NCBI RefSeq assembly: GCF_014697415.1
Contig: NZ_JACJRT010000007.1
Span: forward strand, 1-64,000
DNA length: 64,000 nucleotides
Direction: 5' to 3'
From: Cyanobium sp. FACHB-13342
GTDB taxonomy: Bacteria > Cyanobacteriota > Cyanobacteriia > PCC-6307 > Cyanobiaceae
Below, piece by piece: positions 7,889 to 18,755 of this stretch; positions within the stretch are counted from its first letter, which is position 1, and the number at the start of each line of letters is the position of its first letter. A model generated the notes under the pieces. It was not told where the DNA came from. It did not search any database and saw only the letters and a list, made by a program, of their open reading frames with translations. Position numbers and translations under genes: made by a program.

Positions 7889-7925
7889 TTAGGAAATGCG
7901 CAAAAAAATGCGCAAAAGTTCCTAA
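7889..7925 (-). terminator. Nested hairpin directly after the permease stop codon
   Basis: Outer arms TTAGGAA (7889-7895) and TTCCTAA (7919-7925) enclose a second perfect pair, TGCGCA (7897-7902) and TGCGCA (7909-7914), around six A residues. On the minus strand this begins at the base after the TGA of the permease gene and has a U-rich loop. It probably ends or stabilises the leuA-permease transcript. There is no trailing U-run, so simple intrinsic termination is uncertain. Confidence 0.5.
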
Positions 7926-8749
7926 TCAGCCCTTCACGGCGTCGCCACTGGCACTGGGCAGGATGTATCTCTGCAAGCCCACAAACAGCACCAGCACCGG
8001 CAGGATCGAGATCACCGAGCCCGCCGCCACCAGGCGCCAATCCAGGGAGAAGCTGCTGGCCAGCTGCTGGAGCCCCAACGGCAGGGTGTAGAGCTCGGGA
8101 TCATCGAGGATCACCAGGGGCCAAAGGAAGTCGCTCCAGGTGCCGATGAACACAAACATCGCCAGGGTGATCAGGTCGGCCCGGGCCGCCGGGATCATCA
8201 CGTTCCACCACTCCCCCAGCGGTGTGCAGCCATCGCAGCGGGCCGCCTCCTCCAGCTCCACCGGCACCCCCAGAAAGCTCTGGCGCAGCAGGAAGATGCC
8301 AAAGGCCGTGGCCGCCTGGGGGATGATCAGGGCCCAGAGGGTGTTGCGCAGGCCGATCTGCACCATCAGCAGATAGAGCGGGATCATCACCACCTGGAAG
8401 GGGATCAGGATCGTGGCCACCACCAGGGCCAGCACCAGCCCCCGCCCCTTGAAGCGCATCCGCGCCAGGGGGTAGGCCGCCAGGGAGCAGAACAGCAGGT
8501 TGGCCAGCACCGCCAGGCCGCTCACGATCGTGCTGTTGAGCAGGTAGGTGCCGATCGGGTTGTCGGTGAACAGGCGCCTGTAGGCCTCCAGGCTGGGCTG
8601 GCTGGGCAGCAGCGCCGGCGGACTGGTGAAGATGTCCTCCGCCGGGCCCTTGAGCGAGGTGCTCACCAGCCAGAGGAGCGGCACCAGCATCGCCAGCGCC
8701 ACCAGCAACAACAGGATCAGTTGGGCGGCAGCCGCCAGGGTGGAGCGCT

Positions 8750-8753
<4 letters not shown>
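7926..8753 (-). CDS. ABC transporter permease, carbohydrate type (MalG-like)
   Basis: 275 residues with about six membrane helices, beginning [20 protein letters not shown]. The ATPase-docking loop [20 protein letters not shown] is near residues 180-205, as in binding-protein-dependent sugar permeases. This subunit normally pairs with a MalF-type permease, a binding protein and an ATPase, none of which is adjacent. GTG 8753 is chosen because GTGA overlaps the leuA stop by four bases and gives a normal N-terminus. A glucosylglycerol-type osmolyte transporter is one possibility in cyanobacteria, but the substrate cannot be read from this protein alone. Confidence 0.85.
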
Positions 8754-10393
<1,640 letters not shown>

Positions 10394-10501
10394 CGGGGGC
10401 TCCTGGGACGAACCAGCCCTTAGGCGGACTGGCTATGAGTTAGGCCCATTGTACGGGGCGCCAGAACGATGCGCCTAGAGTGGTCGCACCGCGGGAAGGT
10501 C

Positions 10502-12094
10502 ATGGCCGCAGGCGATCTGGCCCTCGTCCTCCACGCGCATCTGCCCTACGTGCGCTCGAGCGAGCCCGGATCGCTGGAGGAAGACTGGTATTTCCAAGCG
10601 CTCCAGGAGTGCTATCTGCCCCTGCTGGCGGTGCTGGAGGCCGCTGCGACCGATCGGCGCCAGCAGCCCCGCCTCACCCTCGGCCTCTCGCCCACGCTGC
10701 TGTCCCTGCTGGCCGACCGCCAGCTCAACGCCCGCTTCCTGCCCTGGATCGCCCAGCGCCAGGAGCTGCTGCAGCAGGCCCCCGAGCCCCTCGCTGAGGC
10801 CGCCACCCACCTGGCCCGCCAGCTCGAGGCGGTGGTGGAGCAGTGGATCGAGGCCGGCGGTGCCCTCATCCCCCGCTTCAGGCGGCTGCAGCAGCAGGGC
10901 GTGCTCGACCTGATCACCTGCGGGGCCACCCACGGCTACCTGCCCCTGCTGCGCCAGGTGCCGGAGGCGGTGCGGGCCCAGCTGATCACCGCCGTGCGGG
11001 AGCACGAGCGGCTGCTGGGCGAACGGCCCCTGGGCATCTGGCTGCCGGAATGCGCCTTCTACGAGGGGCTCGACCAGCAGCTGGTGGCCTGCGGCCTGCG
11101 CTACTCGGTGCTCGATGCCCACGGCCTGCTGCACGCCCTGCCCCGGCCCCGCTACGGGGTGTTTGCGCCGATCTGCTCCCCCGCCGGGGCGGCTTTCTTC
11201 GGCCGCGACAGCAGCGCCACCCTGCCGGTGTGGAGCGCCCGCGAGGGCTACCCCGGCGATGGCGCCTACCGGGAGTTCCACCGCGACCTGGGCTGGGACC
11301 TGCCCGAGGCAGAGCTGGCCAGCCACGCCATCCCCAGCCGCCGGCCCCTGGGCCTGAAGCTGCACCGGGTCACGGCCCAGGGCTGTCCGCTCGACCAGAA
11401 GCAGCCCTACCAACCCGCCGTGGCCGCCGAGCGGATCGAGCAGCATGCCACCGCCTACCTGGAGGGCCGCGCCAGCGAACTGGCGGGCCTGGCCCGCTCG
11501 ATGGAGCGCCGGCCCCTGCTGGTGGCGCCCTTCGATGCCGAGCTTTTCGGCCACTGGTGGTTTGAGGGGCCCCAGTTCCTGGCGGCCCTGTTCCGCCAGG
11601 CCGGCGAGGCTGGCGTGCGCCTGGTGACCCTGCGGGAAGCCCTCAGCGGCGGCGATCCCCTGCAGGTGTGCCGACCCTCCCCCAGCAGCTGGGGGCAGGG
11701 GGGCTACCACGACTACTGGCTCAACGACACCAATGCCTGGGTGGTGGCCGAGTGGCAGCGGGCCTCCCGGGCCATGGTGACGCGGGTGCAGCGGGGCGTG
11801 GGCAGCGAGGCCCAGCGCAGCCTGCTCACCCAGGCCGGCCGGGAGTTGCTGCTGGCCCAGAGCTCCGACTGGAGCTTCATCCTGCGGGCCGGCACCACCA
11901 CCGAGCTGGCCAAGGAGCGCATCGAGCGCCACCTGGATCGCTTCTGGCGCCTGCTGGATGCCATCGACAACGGCACTACATTGCCGGCCGAATGGCTCAA
12001 GGCCGTGGCGATCGAAGACGGCCTCTTCCCCCTGCTCAACGCCGCCGATTGGCTGCCCCTGCCGGTGCGCACCCCCGACCCGACGCAGGGCTAG
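10502..12094 (+). CDS. GH57 1,4-alpha-glucan branching enzyme
   Basis: 530 residues. Starts AAGDLALVLHAHLPYVRSSE, the first GH57 region with metal/substrate His residues. The nucleophile Glu lies in GIWLPECAFYEGLDQQL and the acid/base Asp in LLVAPFDAELFGHWWFEGPQ, both typical of GH57 branching enzymes; the C-terminal helical domain contains QSSDWSFILRAGTT. The enzyme would add alpha-1,6 branches to glycogen. ATG 10502 follows GGGAAGG and gives the family N-terminus; an in-frame ATG at 10469 would add eleven residues. The last four bases overlap the convergent lycopene cyclase gene. Confidence 0.88.
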   Translation: MAAGDLALVLHAHLPYVRSSEPGSLEEDWYFQALQECYLPLLAVLEAAATDRRQQPRLTLGLSPTLLSLLADRQLNARFLPWIAQRQELLQQAPEPLAEAATHLARQLEAVVEQWIEAGGALIPRFRRLQQQGVLDLITCGATHGYLPLLRQVPEAVRAQLITAVREHERLLGERPLGIWLPECAFYEGLDQQLVACGLRYSVLDAHGLLHALPRPRYGVFAPICSPAGAAFFGRDSSATLPVWSAREGYPGDGAYREFHRDLGWDLPEAELASHAIPSRRPLGLKLHRVTAQGCPLDQKQPYQPAVAAERIEQHATAYLEGRASELAGLARSMERRPLLVAPFDAELFGHWWFEGPQFLAALFRQAGEAGVRLVTLREALSGGDPLQVCRPSPSSWGQGGYHDYWLNDTNAWVVAEWQRASRAMVTRVQRGVGSEAQRSLLTQAGRELLLAQSSDWSFILRAGTTTELAKERIERHLDRFWRLLDAIDNGTTLPAEWLKAVAIEDGLFPLLNAADWLPLPVRTPDPTQG

Positions 12095-13335
12095 GGCCGG
12101 CGGGCGGGCAAGAGCAGGCCAGCCCGCACGTCGTTGGGGGCCAGAGCAAACAGGCGCAGCATCGCCCCCAGCAGCTGGGGGGTGGTGAGGGTGTTGGTGA
12201 GAAAGCCAAACCACTCCACGGCCGGCAACCGGAAGAAGGCGGCGAAATGGTGGCGCAGCCGGGCCTCCTCAAAGCCCATCAACTTGCCCAGGCCAAACAG
12301 ATAAAAGGCCCGGCGGAACCGCTCCGGCTCGGGCCAGAGGGCCTGCCAGCCGGCCCGGGCCAGGGCCGCCGAAGGCGCCGCGGGGTCGGCCATCGCCGCC
12401 GCCACCGCCGCGGCCACCGCCGGGGCCCGGCGCAGCAGCGAACCCACCATGTAGCCCGAGGCCGGATGCACCATCGCCGCGGCCCCGCCAAAGCCCAGCA
12501 GGGGCTGATCGAGATCCGGCAGGGGCAGGGTCATCGGAAACAGGCAAAACTCCTCGTGCTCCACCGCCGTGATCGCCACGCCGCGGTGGGCCAGGCGCCG
12601 CTCCAGCCGCTGCTGGAGCACCGCATAGGGCACCGGCGGCGCCAGGGCCAGGGAGGTTTCCTCCACGAAGAACCGGCCGCCGCCCAGGTCCATCGCGTAC
12701 AGAAAGGTGGGTGGCTCGCGGCGCTCCTCGTCGCTGAGGTGGTCGGCCCGGTAGTCCATCAACACGAACTGCCCCGGCGCCACCGGCGGCGCCGAAAACC
12801 GCCCCACCACCCCATAGGCCGCCTGCCCCGCCACCGGCCCCCGGTCGGGACGCCGCAGCAGGGCCGAGCCGTGGCCGGTGGCATCCACCACCAGCCGGGC
12901 GTGCAGCACGGAGCCAGCGGCGGTGTGGAGCACACTGCCGCCGCCGGCCGGATCAAGCTCCAAGCGCTCGGCCTGGCCCTGCAGCAACGCCACACCACCG
13001 CGCTCACAGGCCGTGAGCCAGTGCTGCTGGAGCCCCTCCCGGTTAAACAGGCCATAGTCGCGGCCATGGGCCGTGGCGGCATTGGCCGGATCGGCCGGAT
13101 CGGCCGCGCCCGCCCCGAAATAGCTCACCGTGTGGCTCCAGCGGTGCTCCAGTAGGTGGGCCAGCCCCAGGGCCTCCACCTCGTCCACCCAGATGCCGTA
13201 GGTGTTGGGCCAGGGGGCCCGCAGATCGTGGGGGGCCAGCAGGGCCACCTGCAGCGCCTGCTCGGCCAGCGCCGCCGCCAGGCACAACGCGGCCGGGCCG
13301 CCGCCCAGCACGATCACGTCATGGGGAGAGCTCAT
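12091..13335 (-). CDS. crtL: Lycopene beta-cyclase
   Basis: 414 residues. FAD/NAD-binding start DVIVLGGGPAALCLAAALAE, then NTYGIWVDEVEALGLAHLLE, the CrtL-b signature. FVEETSLALAPPVPYAVLQQ, GFGGAAAMVHPASGYMVGSL and LFALAPNDVRAGLLLP match plant/cyanobacterial cyclases. It closes both ends of lycopene to beta-carotene, needed for photosystems. An epsilon cyclase cannot be excluded outright, but the length and motifs favour the beta enzyme. The gene is followed convergently by the GH57 gene and preceded by the TacA/TacT pair. Confidence 0.9.
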   Translation of the reverse strand: MSSPHDVIVLGGGPAALCLAAALAEQALQVALLAPHDLRAPWPNTYGIWVDEVEALGLAHLLEHRWSHTVSYFGAGAADPADPANAATAHGRDYGLFNREGLQQHWLTACERGGVALLQGQAERLELDPAGGGSVLHTAAGSVLHARLVVDATGHGSALLRRPDRGPVAGQAAYGVVGRFSAPPVAPGQFVLMDYRADHLSDEERREPPTFLYAMDLGGGRFFVEETSLALAPPVPYAVLQQRLERRLAHRGVAITAVEHEEFCLFPMTLPLPDLDQPLLGFGGAAAMVHPASGYMVGSLLRRAPAVAAAVAAAMADPAAPSAALARAGWQALWPEPERFRRAFYLFGLGKLMGFEEARLRHHFAAFFRLPAVEWFGFLTNTLTTPQLLGAMLRLFALAPNDVRAGLLLPARRP

Positions 13336-13364
13336 GCTGGATCAGGGGCTTTAAGCAGCATCCA

Positions 13365-13850
13365 TCAGCCTCCAAGGGGCAAATAGAGGCTGTGGGGGGT
13401 GTCCTGAAAGGGACGGAAACCATGGTGCCCGTAGAACGCAACCGCCGCGGCGTTCTTGGCATCCACAACCAGGGCATAGCCCCCAACCGAGCGTTGGGCA
13501 GCGAGGCAACGTTGCACAGCCAGGCCCAGCAACAGGGGGCCCAGGCCCTGCCCTCGCCAGCGCAGATCACGGGCCAACCGCCCCATCCGAAAACAGGGCA
13601 CCGGGTAGGCAGGAAGCGGCTTGGCATCACCAGGCTGGAGGTCGGCCAGGCAGATCTGCGCAGGCGCAAGGGTATAGAACCCGGCGATTTCGGCAGGGGT
13701 GTCAGCCGGGCTGAGAACGAAGGTTTGGCTCACCCCACGGCGCATGTTCTGGTGGGCGTGCTGGTTCAGAAAGCGATCAAGGGCCGGCTCCCCACAACAG
13801 AAACCCTTGCGGTGGTGCCGGGTGGGGTCGAGCTGGTGCTCTTCAAACAC
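13365..13850 (-). CDS. GNAT acetyltransferase toxin (TacT-like)
   Basis: 161 residues. The GNAT fold is shown by AEIAGFYTLAPAQI (beta4), MGRLARDLRWRGQGLGPLLL (beta4-alpha3 with the acetyl-CoA pyrophosphate loop R-x-x-G-Q-G-L-G) and VVDAKNAAAVAFYGHHGFRP (alpha4-beta6). FCCGEPALDRFLNQHAHQN at the N-terminus is characteristic of TacT/AtaT toxins, which acetylate the amino group of charged tRNAs and stop translation. It overlaps the DUF1778 antitoxin gene by eight bases, the usual arrangement. Key acetyl-CoA-binding residues are intact, so it is probably active. Confidence 0.85.
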   Translation of the reverse strand: MFEEHQLDPTRHHRKGFCCGEPALDRFLNQHAHQNMRRGVSQTFVLSPADTPAEIAGFYTLAPAQICLADLQPGDAKPLPAYPVPCFRMGRLARDLRWRGQGLGPLLLGLAVQRCLAAQRSVGGYALVVDAKNAAAVAFYGHHGFRPFQDTPHSLYLPLGG

Positions 13851-14133
13851 CGCTCACCCGGGTGCAGACCTGCTCCAAGGCCTCCCTCAGGGCCGCGTTG
13901 GGCTCAAACGGCCGGGCGATGGCCGCCTGAAAGGCCTTGAAATCCCGTTGGGACAAGCTGATCTGTTGATCGCGCCGGATGGCTTCAGCGGCCCGCTGCT
14001 TGGCCGCCAGGCGCACAAACGCCGCCATGGTCACCCCTTCAATGGCAGCGGCCTGGGCCAGGAGCTGCTTGTCTGCAGCACTGAGCTTGAGATCCAGGCG
14101 CTCATCGACGGCCACGAGCTCGCGTCCAGGCAT
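13843..14133 (-). CDS. DUF1778 antitoxin (TacA-like)
   Basis: 96 residues. AVDERLDLKLSAADKQLLAQ followed by AAAIEGVTMAAFVRLAAKQR is the RHH DNA-binding unit of DUF1778 proteins; the tail SLSQRDFKAFQAAIARPFEP is the toxin-neutralising arm. It should bind and inhibit the acetyltransferase encoded next and repress the shared promoter, often with toxin as co-repressor. ATG 14133 is the start. The palindrome at 14146-14162, just upstream, is a good operator candidate. The pair sits between gyrA and crtL, in a block of core genes. Confidence 0.85.
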   Translation of the reverse strand: MPGRELVAVDERLDLKLSAADKQLLAQAAAIEGVTMAAFVRLAAKQRAAEAIRRDQQISLSQRDFKAFQAAIARPFEPNAALREALEQVCTRVSGV

Positions 14134-14145
14134 GTGAGCTCATGA

Positions 14146-14162
14146 TACGGCAAAAAGCCGTA
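14146..14162. promoter_or_regulatory. Palindrome TACGGC-N5-GCCGTA before the TacA-like gene
   Basis: Perfect 6-base arms around AAAAA, between the gyrA stop (14171) and the antitoxin start (14133). Its position fits an operator for the RHH antitoxin. As RNA it would also form a short hairpin after gyrA, so a weak terminator is the alternative. Confidence 0.45.
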
Positions 14163-14170
14163 CTTACCGC

Positions 14171-16813
14171 TCACTCCTCGCTGCTGGCCGCGGCCTCCTC
14201 CAGGGAAGGAGCGTCTTCAACAGGAGCGTCCTCCTCCTCGGGAGCCGGTGGCACCAGCACCACTTCGGTGAGGCGGTCGCCGGAATCGAGCTTCTGCAGC
14301 CGCACGCCGGTGGCGGCGCGGGACTGCTGGGGGATGGCGTCGGCCTGGGTGCGCACGATCACCCCCTTCTCGCTCACCAGCAGCAGCTCCTCGCCGGCGC
14401 CGAGCACCTTGAGGCCCACCAGCACGTCGCCATCGCGGCGGAACTTCATGCAGCGCAGGCCCATGCCGGCCCGCTTCTGCAGGCGGAACTGGTTCACCGG
14501 CACCCGCTTGCCCAGGCCACTGGCGCTGGCCACCAGCACCCAGGGCCCCTCGCTCGGGGCCACCTCGTCGCCCTCTTCGGCGTCATCGCTGGCGTCGTCC
14601 CCGGCACTGCTGGCCACCTGATCGGCGAGCTCGGCCGGAATCACATCCATGCTCACCAGCTGGTCGCCGGCGCGCAGGTTCATGGCCCGCACGCCGCGGG
14701 CGGTGCGCCCCAACGGCCGCAGCTCCTCATCGCTGAGGCGGAAGTGGATGGTCATGCCGTTGCGCGAGCCGATCAGCACCGAATCGCCCGGCTGGGCCAG
14801 CCGCACCCAGGTGAGGGCGTCGCCGTCCTCCAGGGAGATGGCGATCAGGCCGTTGGAGCGGATGTTGGCGAAGGCCGAAAGGCGGGTGCGCTTCACGTAG
14901 CCGCCGCTGGTGAGCATCACCAGCACGGCGTCTTCGGCGAATTCGCTCACCGCCAGCAGCGAGGTGATCTGCTCCTCGCGGGGAATCGGCAGCATCTGCA
15001 CGATCGGCGTGCCTTTGGCGGCCCGGCTGCAGATCGGCACCCGGTAGGCCGGCACGGTGTACACCACGCCCCGATCCGAGAACAGCAGCAGGTTGTCGTG
15101 GTCGTTGCAGCTGATGAACAGCTTCACGGCTTCTTCGCCCTGGCTGCGGGTGCCGGCCTTGCCGCGGGTGCCGCGGCTGGTGGCTTCAAATTCGCTCACC
15201 GGCATCCGCTTGAGGTAGCCGTTCTCGGTGAGCAGCACCACCGAGCGCTCGTTGGCGATCAGATCGATGTCTTCGAGGCCGCCCTCCAGATCGAGGATTT
15301 CGGTGCGGCGGGGCGAGAGGTAGCGGCTGCGGATCACCCCGAGCTCCTCGGTGATGATCGTGAGCACCCGCTCGCGGTTGGCCAGGATGTCCTTGTAGTC
15401 GGCGATCTTGGCCACGAGATCCTCGTGCTCGAGCCGGATCTTGTCGGCCTCCAGGGCCGTGAGCCGCCGCAGCTGCATCTGCAGGATGGCGTCGGCCTGG
15501 ATCTCGCTGAGGCCGTGGCGCTCCTGCAACTGCTGTTTGGCCGTGGCCGCATCGGAGGCGGCCCGGATCAGGGCGATGATCGGATCGAGCTGGTCGAGGG
15601 CCAGCAGCAGGCCCAGCAGGATGTGGTCGCGTTCTTCCGCCTTGCGCAGGAAGTAGCGGGTGCGGCGCTCGATCGTCTCGACGCGGAAGTCGAGGAACAC
15701 CTGCAGCATCTTGCGCAGGGTGAGCAGCACCGGCTCCCCCTTCACCAGCGCCAGCATGTAGGCACTGAAGTTGTTCTGCAGCGGGGTGAGCTTGAACAGG
15801 TTGTTCAGCACCACCTGGGGGTAGGCGTCGCGGCGCAGCTCGATCACGATCCGCATGCCGTCGCGGTCGGACTCGTCGCGGATGTCGGCGATGCCCTCGA
15901 GCTTCTTGTCGTTCACCAGTTCGGCGATCCGCTCGATCAGCGAGGCCTTGTTGGTCTGGAAGGGCAGCTCGGTGATGATCACCGCATCCCGGTCGGGGCG
16001 GCCCTTCACCTCCACCGTCTCGATCGAGGCCACACCCCGCATCGTCACCGAGCCGCGGCCGGTGGTGTAGGTCTCGCGGATGCCGCGGCGGCCCAGGATC
16101 TGGCCTCCCGTGGGGAAGTCGGGCCCCGGGATGATCGCCATCAACTGCTGATCGTCGATCTCCGGGTTGGCGATCAGCGCCAGCATCCCGTCGATCAGCT
16201 CGGTGAGGTTGTGGGGCGGGATGTTGGTGGCCATCCCCACGGCGATGCCGGTGGAGCCGTTCAGCAGCAGCTGGGGAATCCGCGCCGGCATCACGGTGGG
16301 CTCCTGCTGGGAGCCGTCAAAGTTGTCAACGAAGTCGACGGTCTCGGCTTCGATGTCTTCGAGCAGGCTGTCGGTGGTGAGGGCCTGCAGCCGCGATTCG
16401 GTGTAACGCATGGCGGCCGGGGGATCGCCGTCCACCGAGCCGAAGTTGCCATGCCCATTCACCAGGGGCATGCGCATGTTGAAGTCCTGGGCCATCCGCA
16501 CCAGGGCGTCGTACACCGCCGTGTCGCCGTGGGGGTGGTACTTACCGAGCACCTCACCCACCACCCGGGCGCATTTGCGGTAGGGCCGGTCGCTGGTGAG
16601 GCCCAGCTCGTACATGGCGTAGAGGATGCGCCGGTGCACGGGCTTGAGGCCATCGCGGGCATCGGGCAGGGCCCGACCCACGATCACGCTCATCGCATAC
16701 TCCAGATAGGAGCGCGACATCTCGTTGCGCAGGTCGGTCTGGATGATCCGCGAATCGCCGTTGCCGCCGGAGTCTCCCGGTGAGCCAGCACCGGGTCCGC
16801 TGGGATCCGCCAT
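14171..16813 (-). CDS. gyrA: DNA gyrase subunit A
   Basis: 880 residues. The breakage-reunion domain begins [20 protein letters not shown]; active-site Tyr137 lies in [10 protein letters not shown]. The quinolone-target loop is [16 protein letters not shown], with Thr98 at the place of E. coli Ser83 and Asp102 at Asp87. The C-terminal wheel repeats include [20 protein letters not shown], where the GyrA box would be, and the protein ends in an acidic tail ([20 protein letters not shown]). It introduces negative supercoils with GyrB. ATG 16813 start; divergent from the DUF39 gene, with about 60 bases between. Confidence 0.97.
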   Translation of the reverse strand: MADPSGPGAGSPGDSGGNGDSRIIQTDLRNEMSRSYLEYAMSVIVGRALPDARDGLKPVHRRILYAMYELGLTSDRPYRKCARVVGEVLGKYHPHGDTAVYDALVRMAQDFNMRMPLVNGHGNFGSVDGDPPAAMRYTESRLQALTTDSLLEDIEAETVDFVDNFDGSQQEPTVMPARIPQLLLNGSTGIAVGMATNIPPHNLTELIDGMLALIANPEIDDQQLMAIIPGPDFPTGGQILGRRGIRETYTTGRGSVTMRGVASIETVEVKGRPDRDAVIITELPFQTNKASLIERIAELVNDKKLEGIADIRDESDRDGMRIVIELRRDAYPQVVLNNLFKLTPLQNNFSAYMLALVKGEPVLLTLRKMLQVFLDFRVETIERRTRYFLRKAEERDHILLGLLLALDQLDPIIALIRAASDAATAKQQLQERHGLSEIQADAILQMQLRRLTALEADKIRLEHEDLVAKIADYKDILANRERVLTIITEELGVIRSRYLSPRRTEILDLEGGLEDIDLIANERSVVLLTENGYLKRMPVSEFEATSRGTRGKAGTRSQGEEAVKLFISCNDHDNLLLFSDRGVVYTVPAYRVPICSRAAKGTPIVQMLPIPREEQITSLLAVSEFAEDAVLVMLTSGGYVKRTRLSAFANIRSNGLIAISLEDGDALTWVRLAQPGDSVLIGSRNGMTIHFRLSDEELRPLGRTARGVRAMNLRAGDQLVSMDVIPAELADQVASSAGDDASDDAEEGDEVAPSEGPWVLVASASGLGKRVPVNQFRLQKRAGMGLRCMKFRRDGDVLVGLKVLGAGEELLLVSEKGVIVRTQADAIPQQSRAATGVRLQKLDSGDRLTEVVLVPPAPEEEDAPVEDAPSLEEAAASSEE

Positions 16814-16876
16814 GAATGACCGCCTTGAGCAAGGGTCAGTTTATCGAAACCCCCGGGGAATGCCCAAATCAGGCCC

Positions 16877-18043
16877 ATGCCCGCCTTGAACGCCCGTGAG
16901 TTCCCGCCGCGCTCGGAAGCGGAGCTGCGCCGCAAGCAAGAGCGGGGCCAGCTGCAGGTGCGCGCCGCCGCCGACTTCCGCAGCCTGGTGCAGCACGCCG
17001 GGCTGGCCGAGGCCTACGCCGCCACCGATGTGGTGGTGGCCGCCGATGCGGGCTTCACCGACCAGGCCAGCCTGCACCTGAGCCTCGGGCCCACGGATCC
17101 ACCGATCCGCCTGCGCGACGGACAGCTGGCCGGCATACCGGGCCTGGCGGGCTGCGGCAGCGGCGAGCTGGTGCTGCCGATCGGCGGCGGGCTGGCCGAC
17201 GCCATGGGCGGGGCCCAGCTGCTCGGCGCCCTGCTCGCGGGCCGGGCGCTGCCCTTCAGCGCCAGCGGCGAGGCCACAGCCCTGCACCCCCGCCGGGAGC
17301 TGCACACCGAGCTCAGCCTCGAGCAGATCGGCGGCGGGCGCCTGCTGCTGCACCGGGCCATCGCCGAAAACGGCGTGGTGGCCCTCAGCCAAGCCGACGG
17401 CCCCTGCCCCAGCCCCTACGGCACCCTGCTGGGGCCGGCCGCCAACGCCCTCTACAGCTGCGGCGGCGCCGGCAGCATCGGCCTCACCATGCCGGGGCTG
17501 GCGCTGCTGGGCCCGGGCTCGCCGGTGCTGGTGGGCGGGGCCCTCGGCTGGGTGGTGGGGGCCGGCAGCGGCCACCAGCCCGGCTGCCGCCGCCAGGCCA
17601 GCGGCCATGCCCGCAGCCCCGGAGCCGCCGCCGCCGTGAGCGTGGATCTGCACGAGCTGCGGCCCGAGTGGGTGCGGCCCTGCGTCTTCGAGGGCCACGG
17701 CAGTGCCCTGCTGATCACGGTGGCCGCGCCGGTGCCCCTCATCAACGCCGCAGTGGCCCGCCAGGCCGCGGCCGGGCCGGACGAGCTGGACGCACCCGTG
17801 CTCGATCTGTCGGTGCCGCGGCGGGTCAAACCCAGCCTGGGATCGGCCAGCTACGGCGAGCTGCTCAGCGGCACGATCACGGTGCAAGGCCGGCCGGTGG
17901 CCTGCGCCCCCTCCCACAGCCCGCGCCTGGCCGCCGCCGCCGCCGAAGCCCTGGTGGAGGCCCTGGCCAACGGCAGCTTCCCGCTGCGGCTGCCCCTGGT
18001 GCCCCTGAGCCCCCGCCCCTGCCTGGTGCCCCTGGAGGCCTGA
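16877..18043 (+). CDS. DUF39 homocysteine-biosynthesis family protein
   Basis: 388 residues. Resembles COG1900/DUF39: VVVAADAGFTDQASLHLSLG, GELVLPIGGGLADAMGGAQL, LHRAIAENGVVALSQADG, SIGLTMPGLALLGPGSPVLV and GWVVGAGSGHQPGCRRQASG. In methanogens a member of this family makes homocysteine from aspartate semialdehyde by sulfide insertion; that role is not established for cyanobacterial members. It has no CBS or ferredoxin-like domain at the C-terminus, unlike many archaeal relatives. It may supply methionine synthesis together with homoserine dehydrogenase at 30070. ATG 16877 is the start. Confidence 0.65.
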   Translation: MPALNAREFPPRSEAELRRKQERGQLQVRAAADFRSLVQHAGLAEAYAATDVVVAADAGFTDQASLHLSLGPTDPPIRLRDGQLAGIPGLAGCGSGELVLPIGGGLADAMGGAQLLGALLAGRALPFSASGEATALHPRRELHTELSLEQIGGGRLLLHRAIAENGVVALSQADGPCPSPYGTLLGPAANALYSCGGAGSIGLTMPGLALLGPGSPVLVGGALGWVVGAGSGHQPGCRRQASGHARSPGAAAAVSVDLHELRPEWVRPCVFEGHGSALLITVAAPVPLINAAVARQAAAGPDELDAPVLDLSVPRRVKPSLGSASYGELLSGTITVQGRPVACAPSHSPRLAAAAAEALVEALANGSFPLRLPLVPLSPRPCLVPLEA

Positions 18044-18133
18044 GCCAAGCCTGCGGCCCAAGCCAAGCCTGGGGCCCACCGCCAAACCCACCTAAGCTCC
18101 CGCGAGCCCCGTGCATCCGCCGCGCCGACCGCC

Positions 18134-18688
18134 ATGGCCGACGACCCCACCACCAGCCCTGCCGAATCCAGCCCTGCCGAGCCCAGTGCGGCCGAGTCCA
18201 GCGTTTCCGAGCTGAGCCCTGCCGAACCGGAGTTGAACCTGCAGGAGCCGGAGACGGCCGAACCCGCAGCTCCCCCCGAACCCAGCGTGGCCGCCACCTT
18301 GACGGTGGAGCCCCTGGAGCCCGCCAGCGCTCCCCTGGTGGCCCCCACCCCCACCAGCGCGGGCGAGGGGGAAGGCGGCGAGTGGGATCTGCTGCTGCAG
18401 AAGCTGGGCCAGTGGCTCAACCAAAACGAGCTCCAGTCCCTCTGGGCCCAGGCCAGCAAGCCCGTCACCGCCCTGGCGGCCCTGGTGGGCCTGCTGCTGG
18501 TGCTGCGCATCTACAGCGCCCTGCTCGGCGCCCTCGACAGCATGCCCCTGGTGCCCGGCCTGCTCGAGCTGGCCGGCGTGGTGTGGGTGGTGCGCTACGG
18601 CGTGCCCAAGCTCCTGCGCAGCAGCGAGCGCGAACGGCTGCTGGGCGGCCTCAGCCAGCGCTGGAAAGCCTTCCGCGGCAAGAGCTGA
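18134..18688 (+). CDS. CAAD-domain (CURT1-like) thylakoid membrane protein
   Basis: 184 residues. The first about 95 residues are acidic and repetitive, with AES/AEP/AEL runs, likely disordered. The CAAD domain at about 95-184 has an amphipathic helix (WDLLLQKLGQWLNQN), two membrane helices (VTALAALVGLLLVLRIYSAL and LLELAGVVWVVRYGVPKL) and a basic end with LLGGLSQRWKAFRGK. CAAD/CURT1 proteins bend thylakoid membranes; the same domain is also found inserted in some cyanobacterial aminoacyl-tRNA synthetases. Here it stands alone. Confidence 0.82.
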   Translation: MADDPTTSPAESSPAEPSAAESSVSELSPAEPELNLQEPETAEPAAPPEPSVAATLTVEPLEPASAPLVAPTPTSAGEGEGGEWDLLLQKLGQWLNQNELQSLWAQASKPVTALAALVGLLLVLRIYSALLGALDSMPLVPGLLELAGVVWVVRYGVPKLLRSSERERLLGGLSQRWKAFRGKS

Positions 18689-18755
18689 GTTCGGATCGCT
18701 TCAGCCAGAACGGGGCAGGTCAGTTGATAGCTTGTCCCGAATCCGTGGATTCCAG

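Noticed and set aside
14744-16783. Long open frame opposite gyrA, and similar ones opposite leuA, crtL and the co-polymerase
   Set aside because: Low-complexity antisense translations of unmistakable genes; no start signals or domains.
14171-16813. Thr98 at the quinolone-resistance position of GyrA
   Set aside because: Probably the normal residue in this group rather than a resistance mutation; not evidence of selection.
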